A stretch of 64,000 nucleotides of DNA from Nostoc sp. CENA543 (GCF_002896875.1 NZ_CP023278.1:3782001-3846000), one strand, 5' to 3'. Counted from the stretch's first letter, positions 8,947-19,306 are shown. Made by a program: numbers and translations. Notes: generated by a model not told the origin, from the letters alone.

Positions 8947-9630
8947 TCACCACTCATATATTTCTGGTTTCAAACGATAACCCATACCATATACTGTCCT
9001 AATCCAGTCTCCTGCACCTAATATCTGCAAACGGTGTCGTAACTTGCGTACTAGAACAGTTAAGGCATTGCTTTCTGGCTCCGTACCGCACTCCCATAAA
9101 GCTTCTTCCAGTTGATTACGAGTCAAAACTTGATTAGGGTGACGCATCAAGTATTCTAGCAATTGTGCTTCACGGGGAGATAATTCTACTTTTACCTGAT
9201 TCCGTTCTATGCTTAATTCAGCTAAATGTAACTGTAAATCTGCGATTCGTAAGCTATCCCCCTGCCAATTAGGGACTCTGCGTCCCAAAGCACGTACTCG
9301 TGCCAAAAGTTCCACTAAATCAGCAGGTTTAACTAGATAATCATCTGCTCCTGCATCTAAACCCATAACTTTGTCGGGTGTAGTATCTTTCGCAGTTAAC
9401 ATCAATACTGGTGCCGTCTTACCTGAGAGACGATATTGACGACATAAACTCAAGCCACTGATTGTTGGTAACATCCAGTCAATAATTAATAAATCGTAAT
9501 CTTTTTGCGAAATCAACCACTGGGCTATTTCACCATCTTCCGCAGCATCAACAGTATATCCAGCCTCAGACAAAATACCTTGTAGTGGTTCTAATTGTTC
9601 AAAGTCATCTTCTACTAATAAAATTTGCAT
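8947..9630 (-). CDS. rppA: OmpR-family response regulator RppA
   Basis: A 227-residue regulator with an N-terminal receiver (acidic pair VEDD, phosphoacceptor Asp51 in LLIIDWMLP, Lys in LVKPAD) and a C-terminal winged-helix DNA-binding domain (LSPREAQLLEYLMRHPNQVL, VRKLRHRLQ, YGMGYRLKP). The WMLP after the Asp and the pairing with an RppB-like kinase support RppA. It is transcribed before the kinase gene. Upstream, 167 bases separate it from a divergent hypothetical membrane protein gene that could be a target. Confidence 0.86.
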   Translation of the reverse strand: MQILLVEDDFEQLEPLQGILSEAGYTVDAAEDGEIAQWLISQKDYDLLIIDWMLPTISGLSLCRQYRLSGKTAPVLMLTAKDTTPDKVMGLDAGADDYLVKPADLVELLARVRALGRRVPNWQGDSLRIADLQLHLAELSIERNQVKVELSPREAQLLEYLMRHPNQVLTRNQLEEALWECGTEPESNALTVLVRKLRHRLQILGAGDWIRTVYGMGYRLKPEIYEW

Positions 9631-9797
9631 AAAACTTTCTCGCTGACAGCCTTGTAATCAAGTCACTAAACCTCTTTTAAAATTAGAAAGGCTAACTAGC
9701 TTTATGTCTTCTATCTAATTTGAGATTTTAATTTTCAAACTTTGACGGTAAGGTATAAAGTATACCTGCCAATGGGTATAGTCATCTGATTGTATTT

Positions 9798-10430
9798 ATG
9801 ACCAATTTACGTACACAAATTTTGATATTTTTTATAGCTTTATTACTAGTAGGGACTGGCTTTTGGTATGGTGGACATTTACTCACAAAGCAGTTATTAA
9901 GCTTTTCCTACAGAACAATAGATAAATTGCAAGTTGATACATTTCCGCAAGTCTTAATCACCCTAGATTTTAAAATAGTTGATTTGAAGATAGATGCCAA
10001 AGAAAAGTTTACTCAAGTTGAGATAAAAACAACAGATTCGATGCTGAAACGATTAGAATTAGAAATTTCCAACTCTCAATTTTCAAAACTAGCGATCGCA
10101 AAAGCAATAGGATTGGAAGATCCAGTTAAAAAACTAGAAATAAATCAACAAGTACAGGTAAAAATACCCTTGGATTTGACGGCAATCAAAACCAGGATTC
10201 AAAAAGAACAAGGACTGAGTTTGATTGAGGTGAGAACCGCTAACCATGCCGTGAAAAAGCTGAATTTTGTACTACCTATTACGGAACTTAAAATACTAGA
10301 ATCAGCAATTGCTCAGTTACTTAATTTGTCTTTAGAAGATGTCAGAAAACTGACTAGTTATCAAGTTAAAGATTCATCTTATTTTCCTCATGAGAAGCTA
10401 TCTCACTCCAGACACATACCATATAATTAG
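9798..10430 (+). CDS. Hypothetical single-span membrane protein
   Basis: A 210-residue protein not assigned to a family here. One N-terminal membrane segment (about residues 8-28) is followed by a soluble part with alternating hydrophobic and charged strands (QVLITLDFKIVDLKID) and a Lys-rich middle. It is divergent from rppA, so the two may share a control region. No catalytic motif was recognised. Confidence 0.6.
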   Translation: MTNLRTQILIFFIALLLVGTGFWYGGHLLTKQLLSFSYRTIDKLQVDTFPQVLITLDFKIVDLKIDAKEKFTQVEIKTTDSMLKRLELEISNSQFSKLAIAKAIGLEDPVKKLEINQQVQVKIPLDLTAIKTRIQKEQGLSLIEVRTANHAVKKLNFVLPITELKILESAIAQLLNLSLEDVRKLTSYQVKDSSYFPHEKLSHSRHIPYN

Positions 10431-10765
10431 CAAGCTCAAATAGATGATGATTCTATTTCCAACGTAAATCAATTGATACAAGTCATATTCGTGGTAACGC
10501 ATAGTCAGTTTGTCGAATAGTAGTAGCACATCCACTCTGAGATATAGAAATCAATACTATTCGGAGTATAAGTGATCATACTGCTGTCGGAACAGATTGT
10601 GATCAGCATTCTTATGCTCACTTTCTGTTCACATTCATTTTATAAATTTAACATCAATGTAATTGAAACTGAATAAATCCTCAATAGATTATTAGTTAAT
10701 AGTTGCGATTTTATATAAAAAGTCAACGAAATATGGATGAGTAGAGGCTATAAGAGGCAAATAGT
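10431..10765. other. Intergenic region, no gene seen
   Basis: About 335 bases without a convincing frame. Two TGATCA palindromes about 30 bases apart lie at roughly 10573 and 10600. No terminator or RNA gene was recognised. Confidence 0.4.
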
Positions 10766-11203
10766 ATGTCAGTCAATGGAATCTTGAAAGAATATATAAT
10801 AGAGAAGTCTAATTCTCATTTAGAATTGAGTGAAATAAAGTTGTCTCAATTAAATTCAATTGTAAATAATAATGATGCTGAAAAAACAAGTTTAGAGACA
10901 ACAGTTGATGCAAAAAATCCATATCCTAGCCTAATTAGCACTATTATTTTTTTATCGACAATGAGTAGTATAGTGATTTTTCACAAAATTAAGCTGTATC
11001 ATCAGGCTCAAAAACTCAAAAGTTTAGATAGTTCTCCTTGTAAGAAATGCCGTTTCTTTGCAGACAATAGCTATCTCAAATGTGCAGTCAATCCTTGTAC
11101 AGTTCTGACAGCATCAGCAATTAATTGTCATGATTACCAACCATTAAAGAATAAAACCAAATCTGGTTTTCCGAATTGGCGGAATATAAAGAAAGTTAAC
11201 TAA
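10766..11203 (+). CDS. Hypothetical protein with one membrane span and a cysteine cluster
   Basis: A 145-residue protein of unknown function. A membrane segment at about residues 52-72 separates a polar N-terminal half from a short Cys-rich tail. The tail has CKKC, then KCAVNPC, then a further Cys-His pair, suggesting a small metal site or disulfides. It is followed 17 bases later by a small membrane protein gene and then a superoxide dismutase gene on the same strand, so the three may form a transcript. Confidence 0.55.
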   Translation: MSVNGILKEYIIEKSNSHLELSEIKLSQLNSIVNNNDAEKTSLETTVDAKNPYPSLISTIIFLSTMSSIVIFHKIKLYHQAQKLKSLDSSPCKKCRFFADNSYLKCAVNPCTVLTASAINCHDYQPLKNKTKSGFPNWRNIKKVN

Positions 11204-11220
11204 TAACTAGAGGACTGATT

Positions 11221-11574
11221 ATGACAGGTTTTATCATTACGTGGTTAGTTACTACTGTCAGTTTTTTAATCATTGCTAAACTGCCATTTTTGGGCATCGA
11301 AGTAGACAGTCTGGCTAAAGCGGCGATTTCTGCCATAGTATTTGGCATTTTGAATGCTATTTTGCTGCCCATTTTGACTTTTTTCACCTTTCCTTTCATT
11401 ATCCTGACTTTGGGATTATTTTTCTTTGTCTTAAATTCCATTATCTTTGGGCTGTCAGCGTTAATTGTTCCTGGTTTTAGATTACGTTATGGTTTTTGGA
11501 GTGCAATGCTAGGTTCTATTGCTTTAGCAATTATCAATTCAATTCTATTAAGAGTAGTGGCTCCATTTACCTAA
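11221..11574 (+). CDS. Phage holin family 4 / YvlD-like membrane protein
   Basis: A 117-residue, strongly hydrophobic protein with about four membrane helices. The pattern of Gly-rich helices and the ending LRYGFWSAMLGSIALAIINSIL are typical of the YvlD group, annotated as phage holin family but mostly chromosomal proteins of unknown role. No phage genes are nearby, so a lysis function is unlikely. Confidence 0.75.
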   Translation: MTGFIITWLVTTVSFLIIAKLPFLGIEVDSLAKAAISAIVFGILNAILLPILTFFTFPFIILTLGLFFFVLNSIIFGLSALIVPGFRLRYGFWSAMLGSIALAIINSILLRVVAPFT

Positions 11575-11611
11575 AAAATAGTTGATTTTATCCTAGTAGG
11601 AAAATTTATTC

Positions 11612-12421
11612 ATGAAAAAATTTTTTAAGCAGCCAGTTATGTGGTTTTGTACAACAATTTTGCTAGTTTCTACTCTGTTTGCTTGTCAAACTCAACAAGC
11701 AGCAGAGTTATCGGAAACGCCTTTAGCAAATCCTGTACAAACATCTGCACCTGTGGTAAATACACGCCCTGTAGCTTTTGTAGATCGCCAGTTAAGCACT
11801 AATCCTGCTGAGTTACCGCCATTACCTTATGCTTATAATGCCCTAGAAAAAGCAATTGATGCAGAAACAATGAAGCTGCATCATGACAGGCATCATGCAA
11901 CTTATGTCAATAACCTCAACAATGCTTTAAAAAAATATCCACAACTACAAAACAGCAGCGTGGAAGCTTTGCTTCAGGATTTGAATAGCATTCCTGAAGA
12001 TATTCGGACAACAGTACGAAATAATGGCGGAGGTCATCTTAACCATACAATCTTTTGGCAAATTATGAGTCCTGATGGTGGGGGAGAACCTACAGGAGAA
12101 ATTGCCCAAGAAATTAATCAAAGCTTTGGTAGTTTTGATGCTTTTAGAAAACAGTTTAATGAGGCAGGAGGCGATCGCTTTGGTAGTGGTTGGGTTTGGT
12201 TAGTCCGAAACGCCCAAGGTCAATTGCAAATCACCTCAACACTCAATCAAGATAATCCCATCTCTGATGGAGCATATCCGATTATGGGAAATGATGTCTG
12301 GGAACACGCTTATTATCTGAGATACCAAAATCGCCGTGCCGATTATTTAAATAATTGGTGGAATGTGGTCAACTGGACGGAAGTAAATAGACGCGCCCAA
12401 GCTTCACGCCAAAACAGTTAG
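11612..12421 (+). CDS. sodA: Membrane-anchored Mn/Fe superoxide dismutase
   Basis: A 269-residue superoxide dismutase with an N-terminal lipoprotein or anchor segment (lipobox-like LFAC ending at Cys25) and a proline- and threonine-rich linker to about residue 65. The catalytic domain then shows the metal-ligand regions: [27 protein letters not shown] and the C-terminal [15 protein letters not shown]. The GGG and DVWEHAYY context fits the Mn-type enzymes. Thylakoid- or plasma-membrane-bound MnSOD is known in Nostoc/Anabaena. It would protect the membrane or periplasmic side from superoxide. Confidence 0.9.
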   Translation: MKKFFKQPVMWFCTTILLVSTLFACQTQQAAELSETPLANPVQTSAPVVNTRPVAFVDRQLSTNPAELPPLPYAYNALEKAIDAETMKLHHDRHHATYVNNLNNALKKYPQLQNSSVEALLQDLNSIPEDIRTTVRNNGGGHLNHTIFWQIMSPDGGGEPTGEIAQEINQSFGSFDAFRKQFNEAGGDRFGSGWVWLVRNAQGQLQITSTLNQDNPISDGAYPIMGNDVWEHAYYLRYQNRRADYLNNWWNVVNWTEVNRRAQASRQNS

Positions 12422-12482
12422 AGTTGTTCGGGGATGCCTTCATTCTTCAGCCATTTATAAATTTGCATCAAGGAGGTGTCTT

Positions 12483-13880
12483 TTGGCAGAGAATCCGCCT
12501 TCCTCTTTCCCACAAACGAGGATTTCCCGACAAGAACTTGTAGACTTAGTGCGTTCTCAATTAGAAGCACTACTACAACAAGAAAACTTTCAAGGTGCAA
12601 AAGCTTTATTAGTACCTGTACAACCTGCGGATATTGCCCAAGCTATCGAGTATCTGCCAGAAAAAATGCAGGCGATCGCTTTCCGCTTACTATCAAAACA
12701 GGAAGCGATCGAAGTCTATGAATATCTCGATTCTAGTGTGCAGCAGTCCTTGATTGCAGAATTTAAGCATCAAGAAGTTCTCGACGTAATAGATAAGATG
12801 TCGCCAGATGACAGAGCGCGACTATTTGACGAGTTACCCGCTAAAGTCGTCCAACGTCTACTGCAACAACTCAGCCCAACTGAACGTGAAGCTACTGCCC
12901 TGATTTTAGGCTATAAAGAGGCTACGGCTGGGCGGATCATGACCACAGAATATCTTTCTGTGAAGGAGGATTTAACAGTTACCCAAGCCATTGAGAGAAT
13001 TCGCGCTTTAGCTAGTACCAGCGAAATGATCTACTATCTCTATGTGACTGATAGAGAACGTCGCCTCACTGGGACTGTGTCTTTTCGAGATTTAGTGATT
13101 GCCCAGCCAGAGCAAAGGCTGGGCGAAATTATGACCCGTGATTTGGTATTAGTCCACACAGATACAGACCAAGAAGAAGTAGCGCAAACTATCCAACGCT
13201 ACGACTTAGTAGCTTTGCCTGTAGTCGATACGGAAGAACGTCTAGTCGGGATTGTAACTGTGGATGATGTGCTGGATGTTTTAGAGCAAGAAACCACAGA
13301 AGATATTTACAAGCTAGGTGGGTTAGAGGCTGGAGGCGATAGCTATTTCCAGACAGACGTATTGACAGCAGCTCGTAAACGGGTTGTGTGGTTGTTTGTT
13401 TTGTTAATTGCTAATACTGGCACGACTGCTGTGATTAGCTCTCAGGAGGGTGTTTTAGAAAAAGTTGTGGCTTTAGCTGCCTTTATTCCCTTGTTGATTG
13501 ACGCAGGCGGAAATGTCGGAGCGCAGTCATCAACTGTGGTGATTCGAGGTCTGAATCTCAAGGAAGTTGGCATCAAAAAAGCTTTGCAGGTGATTACACG
13601 AGAAACTATAACTGGCGTGCTATTAGGACTAATGCTAGGTATAGCAGTGATTTTCTGGGCTTACTTCCTAGAAGGTAATTTGCAAATAGCAATTACTGTA
13701 GGGACGAGTTTATTAGCGATCGTGATTTTAGCGGCTATTTCTGGTTCTGGCTTACCTTTTTTATTTGGTGCCATTGGTTTAGATCCAGCCTTGATGTCAG
13801 CCCCGTTTATTACCTCTGTAGTGGATGTTTTAGGAGTCTTTATTTATCTCATGCTGGCAAGAGCAATTTTACAAATTTGA
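12483..13880 (+). CDS. mgtE: Magnesium transporter MgtE
   Basis: A 465-residue MgtE channel: N-terminal helical superfamily domain (residues 20-140), two CBS domains (about 150-270; GRIMTTEYLSV and EIMTRDLVLVHTDTD) that sense cytosolic Mg, a plug helix and five membrane helices from residue 300 on, including the conserved pore stretch IDAGGNVGAQSSTVVIRGL. Translation begins at a TTG at 12483, supported by a strong AAGGAGG six bases upstream (12470-12476) and the lack of a later in-frame ATG before the domain. No Mg riboswitch is evident in the 60-base leader. Confidence 0.92.
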   Translation: MAENPPSSFPQTRISRQELVDLVRSQLEALLQQENFQGAKALLVPVQPADIAQAIEYLPEKMQAIAFRLLSKQEAIEVYEYLDSSVQQSLIAEFKHQEVLDVIDKMSPDDRARLFDELPAKVVQRLLQQLSPTEREATALILGYKEATAGRIMTTEYLSVKEDLTVTQAIERIRALASTSEMIYYLYVTDRERRLTGTVSFRDLVIAQPEQRLGEIMTRDLVLVHTDTDQEEVAQTIQRYDLVALPVVDTEERLVGIVTVDDVLDVLEQETTEDIYKLGGLEAGGDSYFQTDVLTAARKRVVWLFVLLIANTGTTAVISSQEGVLEKVVALAAFIPLLIDAGGNVGAQSSTVVIRGLNLKEVGIKKALQVITRETITGVLLGLMLGIAVIFWAYFLEGNLQIAITVGTSLLAIVILAAISGSGLPFLFGAIGLDPALMSAPFITSVVDVLGVFIYLMLARAILQI

Positions 13881-13897
13881 GGCTAAATTCAGCTGCT

Positions 13898-14707
13898 TCA
13901 GGCAGACCAAGCTTCGCGGAAGTCAGCGTATAGGGTTAGTCCACCATCAATAAATAGGGTTTGTCCCGTGATATATGCGGCTTCGTCAGAGGCTAAAAAG
14001 GCTACGGCTGCTGCCATTTCTGCCGATGTTCCCGCACGACCCATCGGGATATGACTTTCAACAACTGCTTTCTTGTCTGGGTCGTCTATCCAATCTTCAT
14101 TGATGGGGGTAATGGTTGCTCCTGGTGCGATCGCATTTACCCGAATCCCTCGGTTAGCATATTCCAAGGCCAAAGTTTTGGTCATATTTTCCATGCCGCC
14201 TTTGCTGATGGAGTAGCTGACATACATCGGTCGGGGAATAATTTCGTGAACGCTGGAAATATTAATGATGATTCCCGGCCGATTTTGGGCGAGAAATTGT
14301 TTGATGGTTTCACGGGCGCAGATATAAGCCCCACGCAGATTTACCCCAATCACTCGGTCGAAGTCTTCTGTTTTGACTTCGTGGGATGGGCCTTCGGTTT
14401 GAACGCCGGCATTATTAATCAAAATATCAATACTGCCCCATTTGTCAACTACCGTATTGACCATTTCCACAATGTCTTCTTCTTGGGAGACATCCCCTTG
14501 TATCAGTAGAGACTGAACACCACAGTTATTGACATCGCCACAAGCTTTTTGCATAGCGATTTCTTCTGTATCTTCCGCACCTTCCGGGCTTTTGCGGTAA
14601 TTGATGGCGATATTGCAACCTTCTTGAGCTAGGCGAATGGCGATCGCTTGTCCAATCCCTGAACTGCCACCTGTAATCAAGGCATTTTTCCCTTTTAATC
14701 CTTTCAT
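13898..14707 (-). CDS. Short-chain dehydrogenase, glucose 1-dehydrogenase type
   Basis: A 269-residue classical SDR. It has the NAD(P)-binding TGGSSGIG near residue 12, NNAG, the Ser-Tyr-Lys catalytic set (ISSVHE; YSISKGG) and a C-terminal DGGLTLYADF typical of glucose 1-dehydrogenase-like members. It is followed upstream, on the same strand and only 12 bases away, by a PQQ-type sugar dehydrogenase gene, so both probably belong to one transcript for aldose oxidation. SDR substrate calls from sequence alone are loose. Confidence 0.8.
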   Translation of the reverse strand: MKGLKGKNALITGGSSGIGQAIAIRLAQEGCNIAINYRKSPEGAEDTEEIAMQKACGDVNNCGVQSLLIQGDVSQEEDIVEMVNTVVDKWGSIDILINNAGVQTEGPSHEVKTEDFDRVIGVNLRGAYICARETIKQFLAQNRPGIIINISSVHEIIPRPMYVSYSISKGGMENMTKTLALEYANRGIRVNAIAPGATITPINEDWIDDPDKKAVVESHIPMGRAGTSAEMAAAVAFLASDEAAYITGQTLFIDGGLTLYADFREAWSA

Positions 14708-14719
14708 GGTATTTTTCCT

Positions 14720-15946
14720 TTATTTAGTAATACGGAGAATCTTGTCCCGTTGTTGTGGGCAATTGCCTCGGCCATCGCAGTTACTAGTTGTCACATATAA
14801 TTCACCATCTGGCCCCATAATTGCCTCTCGCAGTCGTCCATATTTACCTTGTAAATACACCTCATGACGCTCGACTTGTTGGGGAGATTGAGGATTGAAG
14901 ACGACGCGCTGCAAGTGTTCTGAACGAAGCGTGGCAATAATCAAGCTACCTTTCCATTCAGGAATAGCATTACCTGTATAAATTGCTGCTCCCCCAGGCG
15001 GCAGAGCTTCACGCCAAACAATCGAGGGAGTCACAAATCCTTCTCCTGATTCACAACGGTAGATAGTAGGCCAGCCAAGGTTATCGCCTGCTCTGGCTAG
15101 ACTGAGTTTATCGTGACCTCTTCTGCCTAAATCGCCGCTAGGGCCGTGGTCTGTTACCCATAGGGTTGATTGATCCCGCCAATCAAACCCCTGAGTGTTG
15201 CGAATTCCAGTGATATATACAGGATTTTTCTCAAAGGGATTGTCTTGTGGTACTTGTCCATCAGGAGTCACACGCAGAATTTTTCCAGCTAGGCTATTAA
15301 CATCCTGGGAAATTTGTGGATTCCTAGCATCGCCAGTCCCGATGTATAACATTCCATCAGGGCCAAAGCGAATGCGACCCCCATTGTGAAATTGCGCTAC
15401 AGGAATATCGTCAACAATTACCCTATCTGGTGAAGCACTGAGTCCGTTCTCAGATAGTCGCCATCGTTCAACACGATTCACCTGCGAACCATTTCTATCA
15501 GCAGTATAGTAAACGTAAAAAAATCTGTTTTCGGCAAAGTTGGGATGAGTTGCAATCCCCAGTAAACCATCTTCGCCGCTCTCAGTAACATTAATTGTAG
15601 CTACTGGCTGAGAAACAAGTTTACCATCCCGCACCAGGCGAACTCGTCCAGGGCGTTCAGTCACTAACATATCTCGATTTGGCAGAAAAGCGATTCCCCA
15701 AGGGACTTCTAAACCTGTTACTACTTCTTCAGCACGCAGATTTACCTTTCCTGGCGAACCGAAGCCATTTTCTACGAGAGTGCAGGCTTGATTGTTAGCA
15801 GTAGTTTGTTGACTAATTGGTGCGGCTGCTTGCGTTTCTTGATTGCTATTATCTGCGGACTCAGTTGTGGGTAAGTTACAAGCAGAAAGTCCCAGCAAAA
15901 CCATGCCAAAAAGTAATTTTTTAGCAAGAGGGTTTCTCAGTTGCAT
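14720..15946 (-). CDS. PQQ-dependent aldose sugar dehydrogenase, lipoprotein
   Basis: A 408-residue six-bladed beta-propeller of the soluble glucose dehydrogenase/Asd family. The N-terminus is a lipoprotein signal (GLSACN, Cys23), then a low-complexity linker rich in Gln, Ala and Thr. The catalytic propeller starts with VPWGIAFLPNRDMLVTERPG and contains HNGGRIRFGPDGMLYIGTGD, WVTDHGP and a C-terminal GPDGELYVTTSNCDGRG. The enzyme would oxidise sugars outside the plasma membrane. PQQ synthesis genes are not in the window, so cofactor supply cannot be judged. Confidence 0.88.
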   Translation of the reverse strand: MQLRNPLAKKLLFGMVLLGLSACNLPTTESADNSNQETQAAAPISQQTTANNQACTLVENGFGSPGKVNLRAEEVVTGLEVPWGIAFLPNRDMLVTERPGRVRLVRDGKLVSQPVATINVTESGEDGLLGIATHPNFAENRFFYVYYTADRNGSQVNRVERWRLSENGLSASPDRVIVDDIPVAQFHNGGRIRFGPDGMLYIGTGDARNPQISQDVNSLAGKILRVTPDGQVPQDNPFEKNPVYITGIRNTQGFDWRDQSTLWVTDHGPSGDLGRRGHDKLSLARAGDNLGWPTIYRCESGEGFVTPSIVWREALPPGGAAIYTGNAIPEWKGSLIIATLRSEHLQRVVFNPQSPQQVERHEVYLQGKYGRLREAIMGPDGELYVTTSNCDGRGNCPQQRDKILRITK

Positions 15947-16195
15947 GATTTATTCTCTCCAAAAAATCGCTGCTTGCATGGTCTAGTATCTAGCTTATGT
16001 TAAGTTTTTGAAACCATGACAAATTTAATGTCTACTGGTAGTAATAACCATCAATATTGTATTTTACACTAAGCAATAAAACCTCCATCTATGGGTTTAT
16101 ATCAAATAAATTTACTATGATCAAAATAGATTTATCAAGCAATTTCATACTAGCAATTTTCGATAAATATTAGGTTTAATTCCTATTTGTCAAAA

Positions 16196-17563
16196 TTATT
16201 CCATCTCAAAACTAATTAGTTCTAAATGGCTAGGATTAGCCATTAACTCTTTTGCTACTATGAATGCAGCAATCGTCCAAGCTTGATATTGTCTAGATTG
16301 TTTACCAATGAGACGAGCATTCTTACCGTCGTAGTATTCTGGCCATCCATCCTGACGTAAACGTTTTTCTGCAATATCAATAGCTTTTTCGGCAATGTCT
16401 AAACGATTTGTTTTGTGCGCTGCTGCTGTAAGTAACCACAATAAAACCGGCCAATTCCCACCGTTGTGATAAGACCAAGGCATATTTTTGGGATCGCTAC
16501 CTGTGATAATTTGCCAATCTCTACCTTCTAGGGCTGGATAACAGAGTTTCATGGGCATATATCCAATTAAATCTTGCCAACGATACTCAATGAGATTCAT
16601 AATTTTTTGAGATTCTGCTTCACTGGCTAAAGCAGTGATAATTGCCATAAGATTTCCCAGTGCAAAGAACCGAAAATCCATCCGTCCAGGGCCAAGATTA
16701 CCCGCTAGATAACCACCATTATCCGGTAGCCATTCTGTTAACCAATCAGGAATTGATTCAGGATAAATATTAAATCTATTGGCTATTTCTTGACCAAATT
16801 CATCACCCTTAAAACGATAAATTTCATTTAAACGATTTAAATCAATCCAGTAATATTCTCGCAAATGATAGGTAAGAGGTTGTAAACGTTGAGTTACGCT
16901 ATTGGAACAAGAAAGGTTAGCATCATTTGGGAGCAGAAGTTCCTTAGCTGCACGTAAAGCCGCATAAAATAGCACTTGAATTTCTAGAGGATGTTCATAG
17001 ACTCCCATACGTCGGTCAATCATAAAAGCACCATCGGGAACTAACATTGTGGGGTACATAGCAAACCGATGTGCAAGACACATTTCTAAAATTAATTTGA
17101 TTCCCTGTTGAAATTCACTTTGGTGAGCCAGTGCAGTATCACCTGTAGCTTTTACATAAGCCCGTAGTAAAATAATCCACCACAAGCAAGAATCAACAGG
17201 TGGAACTCTAGCGATCGCGTGTTCTCCAAAATCAGCAGTTAAATACTCTTCACCATCTTTAACCACTACTTTAAAACTAGCTGGCATGAGTCCTGGCCCT
17301 GGTTTAAAGGAATCCATTTGCGGTTCATGACTCTGTAAATGCAAAGTTCCAATCAAGAAATTACGGACAATTTCCGGTTTACCACTAATCAAAAAAGCCA
17401 ACGCTGATAAGACAAAATCCCGAACAAAACATTGGTCATAATTTAGTGCATCTGACCCAGCTTCTAAAGCTGCTACTGTACCAATCGGACGATTACGATA
17501 ATAAATAATTGACTTTTCTATTAATGTCCAAGCTTCGGCAATTAAATCATGTTTTGTTTTCAT
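16196..17563 (-). CDS. Alkaline/neutral invertase, GH100
   Basis: About 455 residues of the glycoside hydrolase 100 family, which splits sucrose into glucose and fructose in the cytoplasm. Typical stretches are [67 protein letters not shown] and [16 protein letters not shown]. Cyanobacterial InvA/InvB are well documented in Anabaena and Nostoc. ATG 17563 was preferred over the GTG at 17587; an AAGGAG lies about 12 bases upstream of the ATG. Confidence 0.9.
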   Translation of the reverse strand: MKTKHDLIAEAWTLIEKSIIYYRNRPIGTVAALEAGSDALNYDQCFVRDFVLSALAFLISGKPEIVRNFLIGTLHLQSHEPQMDSFKPGPGLMPASFKVVVKDGEEYLTADFGEHAIARVPPVDSCLWWIILLRAYVKATGDTALAHQSEFQQGIKLILEMCLAHRFAMYPTMLVPDGAFMIDRRMGVYEHPLEIQVLFYAALRAAKELLLPNDANLSCSNSVTQRLQPLTYHLREYYWIDLNRLNEIYRFKGDEFGQEIANRFNIYPESIPDWLTEWLPDNGGYLAGNLGPGRMDFRFFALGNLMAIITALASEAESQKIMNLIEYRWQDLIGYMPMKLCYPALEGRDWQIITGSDPKNMPWSYHNGGNWPVLLWLLTAAAHKTNRLDIAEKAIDIAEKRLRQDGWPEYYDGKNARLIGKQSRQYQAWTIAAFIVAKELMANPSHLELISFEME

Positions 17564-17597
17564 GATTGACAGTATCTCCTTAATCACTGCTACATCT

Positions 17598-17753
17598 TTA
17601 TGGAAGTTGAGAAACAGGAGGATATAATATTTCGCGCTCTATATTTGTTTCTCTTGGGCCGGGACGATATTGCAACCAAGCAAACAAAGCCGCAGTACCA
17701 AGAAAAATCAAGGTGATAGCTGCTACTAATTGCAGCATGATACTGTAACGCAT
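17598..17753 (-). CDS. Small membrane protein, 51 residues
   Basis: A short frame beginning [17 protein letters not shown] and ending YPPVSQLP. One hydrophobic helix (about residues 5-25) is followed by an Arg/Pro/Glu tail, so it would be a single-span membrane peptide. It lies 35 bases upstream of the invertase start region on the same strand. It is not a shadow of any other gene, but there is no family to compare with; the start could also be the inner ATG five codons later. Confidence 0.45.
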   Translation of the reverse strand: MRYSIMLQLVAAITLIFLGTAALFAWLQYRPGPRETNIEREILYPPVSQLP

Positions 17754-17905
17754 ACAAAGATTTCCGCAATTTATATTTTGTGTATTAAAATCAAGATTTT
17801 ATCGTCAATCAAGTACAAATATTATGAGTGCATTTATCAAATAACATCTCGATTGAAAATATCTAAATCAAGTATGACCGATCAAATAGCAACCTGTAAA
17901 TTAAG

Positions 17906-19306
17906 TTAAACAAGGTTGTAATGTTCCATATGGATGTGAGTGACAGGTACTTCTAATTCATGTAAAGCTCTCTCTACTTGATCCATCATTTTTGGTACAG
18001 CACAAATGAAGTAATTTCGAGTTGCCGGACGCTTAGGAATGTAGCGTTCTAGTATTTCCTGATCAATATAGCCCCTTTCTCCTGACCAATCTTCAGGAGG
18101 TTCTTTGAGAACGTGAATAACTGTTAGGTCTAATTGTTTTTTTAAGTCTTCAATTTCTTCTCGATAAGTGATATCTTCCCAAGTTTTACTGGCGTAAATT
18201 AAGAGTAAGGGACGCTCATCTTGACGGTCTGCTAAGGTAAACAGCATACTGATGATTGGTGTGATGCCGATACCACCAGCAATAAACACAAACCCGGCAG
18301 TATTTTCATAGCGGTCTGTGGTGAAAACTCCGTAAGGGCCATCAAGAAAGGCTTTAGTGCCTGGTTGCACATCTTTGATGGTGTTTGTAAAGTCTCCTAA
18401 AGCCTTAATACCAAACTGAATGCGTTGGCTACTCCCGCCGCAGGCATCGCTATGTTCTGCACTAGAAGCAAAAGAAAATGGATGTTCCCGCATTCTAAAG
18501 GGCGAAATTTCTAAAGTTAACCAAGCAAATTGACCTGGTTGGAAATTAATGCCTGCGTGTCCTCTGGGACGCAAGACTAAATTCCACACATTGCCTCTTT
18601 GGGGAATCACAGCTTCGACTAAGTAAGGTTTTTTCTGCATAAAGTAAGGCTTAACTAAGCGGACATAAACCAACAACCACAATGCCGCTATGGCAATCCC
18701 ACTCCAAATCACTGCTTTCCAAAATAGTCCTAAGTAATTAGCCACACCCAAGGCGTGTCCCAAGCCAAAAGTAACGATAATCACAGCTAAGGTGCCATGA
18801 GCTATACGCCAAGGTTCATAGGGAATGTTCAGTTGTTTGCGCCAAATGGAAGTAATAATAATTGCCATGAGTGCCAAAGTAGCTATTACTGCCGCCCTAG
18901 CTCGCCACGGTGCTGTCAAGAAATTCAATAGTTGTAGCGTCTCTGGATTATTAATAAACAAAATTATAGGGTGAGCCAGAATGAAGAAGAAAGCTACTAT
19001 TGAGGTGTAGCGGTGAAACTGAAGAATTAAGTCTACACCGTAGGAAGCTTCAATGCGATTAATCCTAGCAGTCAGAGCAAATTGCATTGCCATCATTGCT
19101 AAACCAATGAAACCCAAAGCCGCAGAAAATTCTAATAAAAAACTACGTTCATCGCTGGGTGTAGGTGGATATAAAAGTAATATCAATAGGGGAAACAAGA
19201 TAATCACAATATATGCAGCTATCCAAGATGCCCCTATAACTATGGGATTCTTCATCAATAGACTTCTCATCAGCCCATACCTCTTAGCTTGATTGTGGCG
19301 ATACAA
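17906..19306 (-). CDS. Ferric reductase-like flavocytochrome (NOX/FRE type)
   Basis: About 466 residues. The N-terminal half has five to six membrane helices with histidines (RYTSIVAFFFILAHPIILF, WRIAHGTLAVIIV, LGHALG) that would bind heme. The C-terminal half is a ferredoxin-reductase-like module with FAD motif REHPFSFAS and NAD(P) motif GGIGITPIISML, ending in CAVPKMM. It transfers electrons from NAD(P)H across the membrane to metal or oxygen. Exact acceptor unknown. An internal ATG a few residues in could be the true start. Confidence 0.82.
   Translation of the reverse strand: MYRHNQAKRYGLMRSLLMKNPIVIGASWIAAYIVIILFPLLILLLYPPTPSDERSFLLEFSAALGFIGLAMMAMQFALTARINRIEASYGVDLILQFHRYTSIVAFFFILAHPIILFINNPETLQLLNFLTAPWRARAAVIATLALMAIIITSIWRKQLNIPYEPWRIAHGTLAVIIVTFGLGHALGVANYLGLFWKAVIWSGIAIAALWLLVYVRLVKPYFMQKKPYLVEAVIPQRGNVWNLVLRPRGHAGINFQPGQFAWLTLEISPFRMREHPFSFASSAEHSDACGGSSQRIQFGIKALGDFTNTIKDVQPGTKAFLDGPYGVFTTDRYENTAGFVFIAGGIGITPIISMLFTLADRQDERPLLLIYASKTWEDITYREEIEDLKKQLDLTVIHVLKEPPEDWSGERGYIDQEILERYIPKRPATRNYFICAVPKMMDQVERALHELEVPVTHIHMEHYNLV

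Noticed and set aside
11221-11574. Prophage lysis gene
   Set aside because: Holin-family label only; no phage genes nearby and the YvlD type is chromosomal.
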